Positions 59,392-64,000 of a stretch of DNA of 64,000 nt are shown here, in pieces. The first letter of the stretch is position 1, and each line of letters starts with the position of its first letter. The notes below the pieces were generated by a model. That model saw only the letters and a program-made list of their open reading frames with translations, was not told the DNA's origin and ran no database searches. The translations under genes and the position numbers were made by a program. The stretch is from Pseudopedobacter sp038243635 (lineage in GTDB: Bacteria; Bacteroidota; Bacteroidia; Sphingobacteriales; Sphingobacteriaceae). Where the stretch lies: positions 62,001 through 126,000 of the forward strand of contig JBBSQW010000006.1 of assembly GCA_038243635.1 (NCBI GenBank), given 5' to 3'.

Positions 59392-60717
59392 TTATTTGAC
59401 AATTGTACCATAAAGATCAAAGTCCTCTGCTCTTTCAATTGTAGCTTTTACAAAAGTTCCCGGAGTGGCATAATTGGTTTTTGCATCAATTAAAACTTCG
59501 TTATCAACCTCAGGAGAATCATATTCTGTTCTTCCTACAAAATAATCACCTTCCATTTTATCGATTAAAACCTTGTAGGTATTTCCAATTTTCTGCTGGT
59601 TTAAATCAAACGAAATTCCTTGCTGAATCTCCATGATGTCTTCTACCCGTTGTTCTTTAATTTCTTGCGGAACATCATCTATCAAATCATGAGCATGAGT
59701 TTTTTCTTCGTGAGAATAAGTAAAGCAACCTAATCTATCAAAACGAGTTTCTTCTACCCAATCTTTCATCTGATTAAAATCATTTTCAGTTTCCCCAGGA
59801 TAACCACAAATTAGGGTGGTTCGCATGGCAATGTTGGGTACTTTATCTCTGATTTTATTCACCAGATCAATCGTTTTTTGCTTGGTTGTACCTCGTCGCA
59901 TAGACTGCAACATTGGATCAGAGATATGTTGCAATGGCATGTCTAAATACTTGCAAATGTTAGAACGTTCGTTCATTACATCTAAAATATCCATCGGAAA
60001 ACCCGAAGGATAAGCGTATTGCAAACGGATCCACTCAATACCATCCACATCAGAAAGACGACGCATTAATTCTGCAAGCTTTCTTTCGTTGTATAAATCT
60101 AAACCGTAATAAGTTAAATCCTGCGCAATTAGAATCAGTTCTTTAGTCCCGTTTTTAGCTAAAAATTTAGCTTCCTTTACCAAATCTTCGATAGGCTTTG
60201 ATAAATGTTTACCACGCATAAGCGGTATGGCACAAAAAGAACACGGACGGTTACAGCCTTCTGCAATTTTAAAATAAGCAAAGTGAGAAGGAGTGGTTAA
60301 CATCCGCTCTCCTAAAAGCTCATATTTATAATCTGCACCAACGCTGGTTAACAAATTTGGCAAATCATTGGTTCCAAACCAAGCATCAATATTGGTAATT
60401 TCGGCAGAAAGTTCCGGTGTGTACCTTTCCGATAAACAACCGGTAACAATTACTTTTCCTATTTTACCTTGATCTTTTAACTCGCTGTATTGTAAGATAG
60501 TATCTATAGATTCTTGCTTTGCATTGTCGATAAATCCACAAGTGTTAATCACAATAATGTCGTTAGATTGCAAATTGTTAGCCTCATGTACAACTTCCAT
60601 TTTATTGCCATTCAGCTGTCCCATTAATACCTCAGAATCATAGGTGTTTTTTGAGCAACCTAGGGTGATTACGTTTACGCGATGTTTATTTATGGATTTG
60701 GATGGTTTGACTTTCAT
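59392..60717 (-). CDS. rimO: Ribosomal protein S12 methylthiotransferase
   Basis: The 441-residue radical-SAM enzyme adds a methylthio group to the conserved Asp of ribosomal protein S12. It has an N-terminal UPF0004 domain with three Cys (LGCSKNTYDSE, NTCGFIDNAKQE, VTGCLSERY), the radical-SAM cluster CNRPCSFC (about 158), and a C-terminal TRAM domain (GNTYKVLIDKMEGDYFVGRT). The ALAF-like IPLMRGKHLS after the cluster separates it from MiaB, as do YPSGFP and the LDMPLQHISD segment. Confidence 0.95.
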   Translation of the reverse strand: MKVKPSKSINKHRVNVITLGCSKNTYDSEVLMGQLNGNKMEVVHEANNLQSNDIIVINTCGFIDNAKQESIDTILQYSELKDQGKIGKVIVTGCLSERYTPELSAEITNIDAWFGTNDLPNLLTSVGADYKYELLGERMLTTPSHFAYFKIAEGCNRPCSFCAIPLMRGKHLSKPIEDLVKEAKFLAKNGTKELILIAQDLTYYGLDLYNERKLAELMRRLSDVDGIEWIRLQYAYPSGFPMDILDVMNERSNICKYLDMPLQHISDPMLQSMRRGTTKQKTIDLVNKIRDKVPNIAMRTTLICGYPGETENDFNQMKDWVEETRFDRLGCFTYSHEEKTHAHDLIDDVPQEIKEQRVEDIMEIQQGISFDLNQQKIGNTYKVLIDKMEGDYFVGRTEYDSPEVDNEVLIDAKTNYATPGTFVKATIERAEDFDLYGTIVK

Positions 60718-60770
60718 GCTTATTGTTTTTATTGTTGTGATACCGTTGATGTCGGAGATTTCTTTAGACT

Positions 60771-61374
60771 GATTTCACAGATTCTTTTGAGTTGAATTAA
60801 TTATTTACTGATTTTTGGTTAGCGAGCGATTTATTAATTAGATAAGCGTTTGACTTCGCAGCTTGTATTTCCGAAATTTACTAGGAGACCAGTTTTATTT
60901 TTGCTGGCTTTTAAATAAGATAACAATTGTGTTTGAAATAGCTTTGGTTGGATACCTGTTACTGCTTTTATTTCCAGTATAAGTTTTCCTTCGATGAAGA
61001 AATCACATCTAAAGGTTCCAATGTTTTTACCTTTAAAATAAACATGAAATTCTTTTTCGCACTCAAACTTTAAACCTTCACTTTCCAATTGTATCGTTAA
61101 AGCTCTCGAATAAATCTTCTCTAAATAGCCAGGACCTAACTCTTTATGAACCTCATAACAACAACTGATGACTTTGTAGGTTAACGGATCACTAATGGAA
61201 CTTATTTCCTCTTCCATCGATTAAAATTAAACTTTATATCTTTTTAAAATTCAAATAACGTTTCAATCAATAAATCCACCCCACAAAAATCTATACAACT
61301 ATCCTCTATCCTCACCACCCAAATCTGCGTAATCCTTAAATCCGTGGAATCATAAAAATCTAATCTGTGAAATC
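60771..61374. repeat. 13-bp inverted repeats flanking the GxxExxY gene
   Basis: GATTTCACAGATT (60771-60783) and its exact inverse AATCTGTGAAATC (61362-61374) flank the gene. The right side also has diverged direct copies AAATCTGCGTAATC (61321-61334) and AAATCCGTGGAATC (61338-61351). Confidence 0.6.
60834..61217 (-). CDS. GxxExxY family protein
   Basis: The 127-residue protein has the name-giving motif GPGYLEKIY (about 28) and the PD-(D/E)xK-like stretch FRCDFFIEGKLILEIKAV, followed by QTQLLSYLKASKNKTGLLVNFG. The family is widespread in Bacteroidota, of unknown function, and often seen in many scattered copies flanked by short repeats, as here. A nuclease-like fold is suggested by D-(x)n-ExK (DFF..LEIK). 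Confidence 0.88.
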   Translation of the reverse strand: MEEEISSISDPLTYKVISCCYEVHKELGPGYLEKIYSRALTIQLESEGLKFECEKEFHVYFKGKNIGTFRCDFFIEGKLILEIKAVTGIQPKLFQTQLLSYLKASKNKTGLLVNFGNTSCEVKRLSN

Positions 61375-61383
61375 ACAAAAATC

Positions 61384-62349
61384 TTATCCTCCAAACAACG
61401 AATCCACAAACGCTTTCTTATTAAACAACTGTAAATCCGTCATTTTTTCACCTACCCCAATATATTTAACAGGAATTTTAAACTGATCTGAAATTCCAAT
61501 GACTACGCCACCCTTCGCCGTACCGTCTAATTTTGTAAGTGCTAAAGCATTCACGTCAGTAGCTTGCGTAAACTGCTTGCATTGTTCAATAGCATTTTGA
61601 CCTGTTGAGGCATCTAGTACCAAAAGAATCTCATGTGGAGCGCCAGGCACCACCTTTTGCATCACATTCTTTATTTTAGTCAACTCGTTCATTAACCCGA
61701 TTTTATTGTGCAAACGACCAGCAGTATCAATAATAGCTACATCCTCATTATTAGCAACTGCCGATTTTAAAGTATCGAAAGCTACCGACGCAGGGTCGGC
61801 GTTCATTCCTTGCGAAACTACACGAACATCAGCTCTTTTTCCCCAAAGCTGTATTTGTTCAACTGCTGCGGCTCTAAAAGTATCGGCGGCACCAATAACT
61901 ACTTTTTGTCCCGCTTGTTTAAGCTGATGCGCTAACTTACCAATAGTGGTAGTTTTTCCAACCCCATTAACGCCAACTACCATAATTACATAAGGCTTAT
62001 GGTCGGTGTAATTAAAGTTTTCAAAGTCAGCACTGTTGTTTTCTTCTAACAAAGCCTGTACTTCCTCCCTTAAAATATTATTGAGTTCAGATGTGTTTAC
62101 GTATTTATCGCGGGCAACACGTTCTTCAACACGTTTAACTATTTTTAGTGTCGTGGTAACGCCAACGTCAGAAGTTACCAAAATTTCTTCTAGTTCATCT
62201 AAAACATCATCATCAACGGTTGATTTGCCAACAACTGCTTTACTTATTTTAGAAAAAAAAGTATCTTTCGTCTTCTCCAAGCCTTTATCTAAGGCCTGTT
62301 GCTCGTCAACCGTTTTTTCTTTTTTCTTAAAGAAATCGAATAATCCCAT
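61384..62349 (-). CDS. ftsY: Signal recognition particle receptor FtsY
   Basis: The 321-residue GTPase docks ribosome-SRP complexes at the inner membrane. It has a short N-terminal acidic/basic stretch, the N domain (about 40-110) and the G domain with G1 GVNGVGKTTT (about 126), AADTFRAAAV, DTAGRLHNK, TKLDGTAKGG and the closing GVGEKMTDLQLFN. The long acidic A domain of enterobacterial FtsY is absent, as usual here. A terminator lies between it and the upstream ribosomal-protein genes. Confidence 0.96.
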   Translation of the reverse strand: MGLFDFFKKKEKTVDEQQALDKGLEKTKDTFFSKISKAVVGKSTVDDDVLDELEEILVTSDVGVTTTLKIVKRVEERVARDKYVNTSELNNILREEVQALLEENNSADFENFNYTDHKPYVIMVVGVNGVGKTTTIGKLAHQLKQAGQKVVIGAADTFRAAAVEQIQLWGKRADVRVVSQGMNADPASVAFDTLKSAVANNEDVAIIDTAGRLHNKIGLMNELTKIKNVMQKVVPGAPHEILLVLDASTGQNAIEQCKQFTQATDVNALALTKLDGTAKGGVVIGISDQFKIPVKYIGVGEKMTDLQLFNKKAFVDSLFGG

Positions 62350-62370
62350 TTGATAAAATTAAACAAAAAA

Positions 62371-62397
62371 AGCCATCCCAAGTAAATTAGGACGGCT
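62371..62397 (-). terminator. Terminator between the DUF4295 gene and ftsY
   Basis: AGCCATCC (62371-62378) and GGACGGCT (62390-62397) pair with one mismatch; on the minus strand a run of seven T follows. It may end the rpmB-rpmG operon or reduce read-through to ftsY. Confidence 0.75.
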
Positions 62398-62425
62398 CAA
62401 ATATTTTCAAAGTTTGATCGCTTAG

Positions 62426-62593
62426 TTAAACGCTCTCTTTTAAGTCAACAATAGCAGCCTTAATTTGATCGTTATGGGCAATCATTGATTTAAACGAGTA
62501 AGCACCAGTTTTTGGAGATCTTACTGAAGTGATAACTTTTGAGTATTCTTTACCGGTTCCGGTTTTTAGTGTTGCAACTACTTTCTTTGCCAT
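62426..62593 (-). CDS. DUF4295 small ribosome-associated protein
   Basis: The 55-residue protein (MAKKVVATLKTGTGKEYSKV, then ITSVRSPKTGAYSFKSMIAH) is the small basic DUF4295 protein encoded directly after L33 in Bacteroidota. It starts at ATG 62593, 34 bp after the rpmG stop. The context suggests a ribosome-linked role; this is inference. Confidence 0.88.
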   Translation of the reverse strand: MAKKVVATLKTGTGKEYSKVITSVRSPKTGAYSFKSMIAHNDQIKAAIVDLKESV

Positions 62594-62627
62594 GTTAAAT
62601 GTTGTTTATGCTACAGAATAGCGTAGA

Positions 62628-62810
62628 TTACTTAATTTCTTTGTGAACCGTAACTTTTCTAAGCACTGCGTTAAATTTCTTAACTTCCAGTCTCTCAGGA
62701 GTGTTTTTACGATTTTTTGTAGTGATATATCTAGAAGTTCCAGGCATTCCACTTTCCTTATGTTCGGTACATTCTAAAATTACCTGAACCCTATTTCCTT
62801 TTTTAGCCAT
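62628..62810 (-). CDS. rpmG: 50S ribosomal protein L33
   Basis: The 60-residue protein begins MAKKGNRVQVILECTEHKES and has SRYITTKNRKNTPERLEVKK, typical of L33. Zinc-binding cysteines are absent apart from one, so it is a C-minus type. It lies between rpmB and DUF4295. Confidence 0.95.
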   Translation of the reverse strand: MAKKGNRVQVILECTEHKESGMPGTSRYITTKNRKNTPERLEVKKFNAVLRKVTVHKEIK

Positions 62811-62836
62811 TATAAAGCGGTATTGAATTCTTTAAA

Positions 62837-63070
62837 TTAAATAGATCCTTTTAATATGAATCTGCTGATAGCCTCGGTTATCCCGATTTTATTTATTGTT
62901 TTTATTGCAGACGTTGATACTTTTAAAGTTATCCAACGATCTTCTTCTGGAAGGTAAAAGCGTTTCATCTGCAAGTTTGGATAAAACTTACGTTTTGTTT
63001 TAGAGTTAGAGTGTGATACTCTGTTACCCACCATTGTTGCTTTTCCTGTTAAATCACAAATTCTTGACAT
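62837..63070 (-). CDS. rpmB: 50S ribosomal protein L28
   Basis: The 77-residue protein begins MSRICDLTGKATMVGNRVSH and contains SKTKRKFYPNLQMKRFY, matching L28. It is the first gene of the rpmB-rpmG-DUF4295 operon, with a candidate promoter at 63120-63151. Confidence 0.95.
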   Translation of the reverse strand: MSRICDLTGKATMVGNRVSHSNSKTKRKFYPNLQMKRFYLPEEDRWITLKVSTSAIKTINKIGITEAISRFILKGSI

Positions 63071-63119
63071 GACTGTATATGTTGTTTCCTATTTAAACCT
63101 CAGTTTTACAAAGAGTTTG

Positions 63120-63151
63120 CAAATATCACAAAATTCTTTTGTAATCGCAAC
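63120..63151 (-). promoter_or_regulatory. Candidate rpmB operon promoter
   Basis: On the minus strand GTTG (63151-63148), 20 bases, then GATATTTG (63127-63120) resemble the -33 and -7 elements with one mismatch in the -7 box. Confidence 0.4.
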
Positions 63152-63225
63152 ACTCTGCCAAAAAAAGATGATAATTAATATTTACTAGGCAGGATTTCTG
63201 TGTTTCCTTAACCTGAGGTGCACAT

Positions 63226-63310
63226 TTTAAGAATAGGTCGGGCTTCCGGTGTATCTTTTTTGCCGTTTATATTTGTTGTTTAAGGCGGAAAAAGAACGTT
63301 GCTCCGCTGT
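63226..63310. repeat. Degenerate hairpin repeat
   Basis: Read on the minus strand it begins ACAGCGGAGC and ends ACCGGAAGCCCG, a decayed form of the AGCGG...AGCGGAAAGCCCG flanks at 15034 and 50420. Confidence 0.4.
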
Positions 63311-63459
63311 CTAAAGCTTAACAGAATCAAATCTAAAGTTTTCTTTACACTGTTTTTAAAGAATCTTAACCAACCAGCATTTTATCAAAGCTTAAAATTA
63401 TTAGAGTTTTTAAGATAAAAACTCTAAATTTCGTCCTTCGAACCAATTATTACAAATTC

Positions 63460-64000
63460 ATGAGTTTTAAAATTTCGTCTTTCGACGAGTATAAAGAAGC
63501 GTACCAAAAGAGTGTAGAGCAACCAGAGGTTTTTTGGGCCGATATTGCGGAGAATTTTCTGTGGAAAAAGAAATGGGATACAGTTTTAGATTGGAACTTT
63601 AAAGAGCCAAAGATAGAATGGTTTAAAGGAGCCAAACTAAATATTACCGAAAATTGTTTGGATCGACATCTTGCTGATAAAGGTGATCAAGCTGCAATTA
63701 TCTGGGAGCCTAATGATCCACAGGAACACCATAGGGTTTTAACATACAAGCAGTTGCATGAAAAAGTTTGTCTCTTCGCCAATGTTTTAAAAAGTAATGG
63801 TGTAAAAAAAGGGGATAGAGTTTGCATTTATATGCCTATGGTTCCAGAGTTGGCTATCGCAGTTTTAGCTTGTGCCCGTATAGGTGCAATTCACTCGGTT
63901 GTTTTTGGAGGCTTTTCGGCACAGTCTATTGCTGATAGAATTAACGACGCACAATGCGAAATGGTAATTACTGCAGATGGTGGATTTAGAGGTACCAAAG
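63460..64000 (+). CDS. acs: Acetyl-CoA synthetase (5' part)
   Basis: The gene starts at ATG 63460 and runs off the right edge after 180 residues. The visible part matches the N-terminal region of acetyl-CoA synthetase: EVFWADIAENFLWKKKWDT, LNITENCLDRHL, AIIWEPNDPQ, LTYKQLHEKVCLFANVLKSN, GDRVCIYMPMVPELAIAVLA and IHSVVFGGFSAQSIADRIND. The AMP-binding motif region lies outside. It activates acetate with ATP. A perfect hairpin 33 bp upstream might affect expression. Confidence 0.94.
   Translation, partial: MSFKISSFDEYKEAYQKSVEQPEVFWADIAENFLWKKKWDTVLDWNFKEPKIEWFKGAKLNITENCLDRHLADKGDQAAIIWEPNDPQEHHRVLTYKQLHEKVCLFANVLKSNGVKKGDRVCIYMPMVPELAIAVLACARIGAIHSVVFGGFSAQSIADRINDAQCEMVITADGGFRGTK

Larger units (their letters stand above)
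63071..63459. other. Divergent gap between rpmB and acs
   Basis: It holds the rpmB promoter candidate, a degenerate hairpin repeat (63226-63310) and a perfect 11-bp hairpin TTAGAGTTTTT/AAAAACTCTAA (63401-63427) 33 bp before acs. No gene is seen. Confidence 0.6.

Noticed and set aside
1..64000. CRISPR array, prophage, tRNA or rRNA
   Set aside because: No regular repeat-spacer array, phage structural genes, or TpsiC-type tRNA arms were found. Dispersed repeats here are isolated.

Overview
The window looks like a chromosomal segment of a Bacteroidota bacterium, most likely a Sphingobacteriaceae member close to Pedobacter. Pointers are the low GC content, TAnnTTTG-type -7 promoter boxes, DUF4295 beside L33 and L28, BshC (bacillithiol), a PafA-type phosphatase, DUF6600, DUF1800/DUF1501 and outer-membrane beta-barrel proteins with a carboxypeptidase-like plug. 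The genus is inferred, not shown. Most of the window is ordinary chromosome: translation (hisS, rimO, miaE, ftsY, rpmB, rpmG), nucleotide metabolism (nrdJ, purD, apt, hpt), xylose use, envelope proteins and signalling.

Layout: 1-5 kb holds a truncated tex gene, an overlapping pair (degenerate FAD-fold protein plus RsmI-like methyltransferase) and a DUF6600 protein with an Arg/Ser-rich tail. 4.9-10.8 kb is one giant gene with the domain order of the Hhe (DUF4011-helicase-Vsr-DUF3320) anti-phage protein. 11-14.3 kb is the B12-dependent ribonucleotide reductase, followed by a 0.9 kb repeat-rich gap and purD. 16.5-23.9 kb holds a lipoprotein, a TlpA-like thioredoxin, an arginase-fold protein with lost metal ligands, an epimerase, a SerB phosphatase fused to SerA-derived regulatory parts, miaE and a small DUF5808 protein. 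23.9-25.3 kb is a REP/RAYT array with one long transposase ORF and two deleted derivatives.

25.3-29.6 kb is a xylose module: xylA and xylB on the minus strand and a divergent LacI-type regulator with a perfect palindromic operator in the shared promoter region. 29.9-37.5 kb carries a DUF6503 lipoprotein, a DUF1800/DUF1501 pair, Nif3-like and zinc-ribbon proteins and a TPR protein. 37.6-43.8 kb is signalling: a 1178-residue hybrid histidine kinase with a stand-alone Hpt protein, then a LytS/LytTR pair followed by an outer-membrane beta-barrel protein. 46.9-53.9 kb has hisS with an unusual internal insertion, a HigBA-like toxin-antitoxin pair, thiE, pafA, a lipoprotein gene broken by a miniature element, and another lipoprotein. 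54.3-57.7 kb is a plus-strand run of M16 peptidase, frameshifted hpt, helix-hairpin-helix protein and apt. 57.7-63.1 kb is a minus-strand run of bshC, rimO, a GxxExxY gene, ftsY, DUF4295, rpmG and rpmB; acs begins at the right edge.

The most rewarding non-coding signals are small repeats. A roughly 200-bp MITE-like element occurs three times with TACCA/TGGTA ends and TTA direct repeats; one copy interrupts a DUF4920-like gene, and precise removal restores the reading frame. A second family has conserved flanks around variable hairpin cores. I found no CRISPR array, prophage, tRNA or rRNA.
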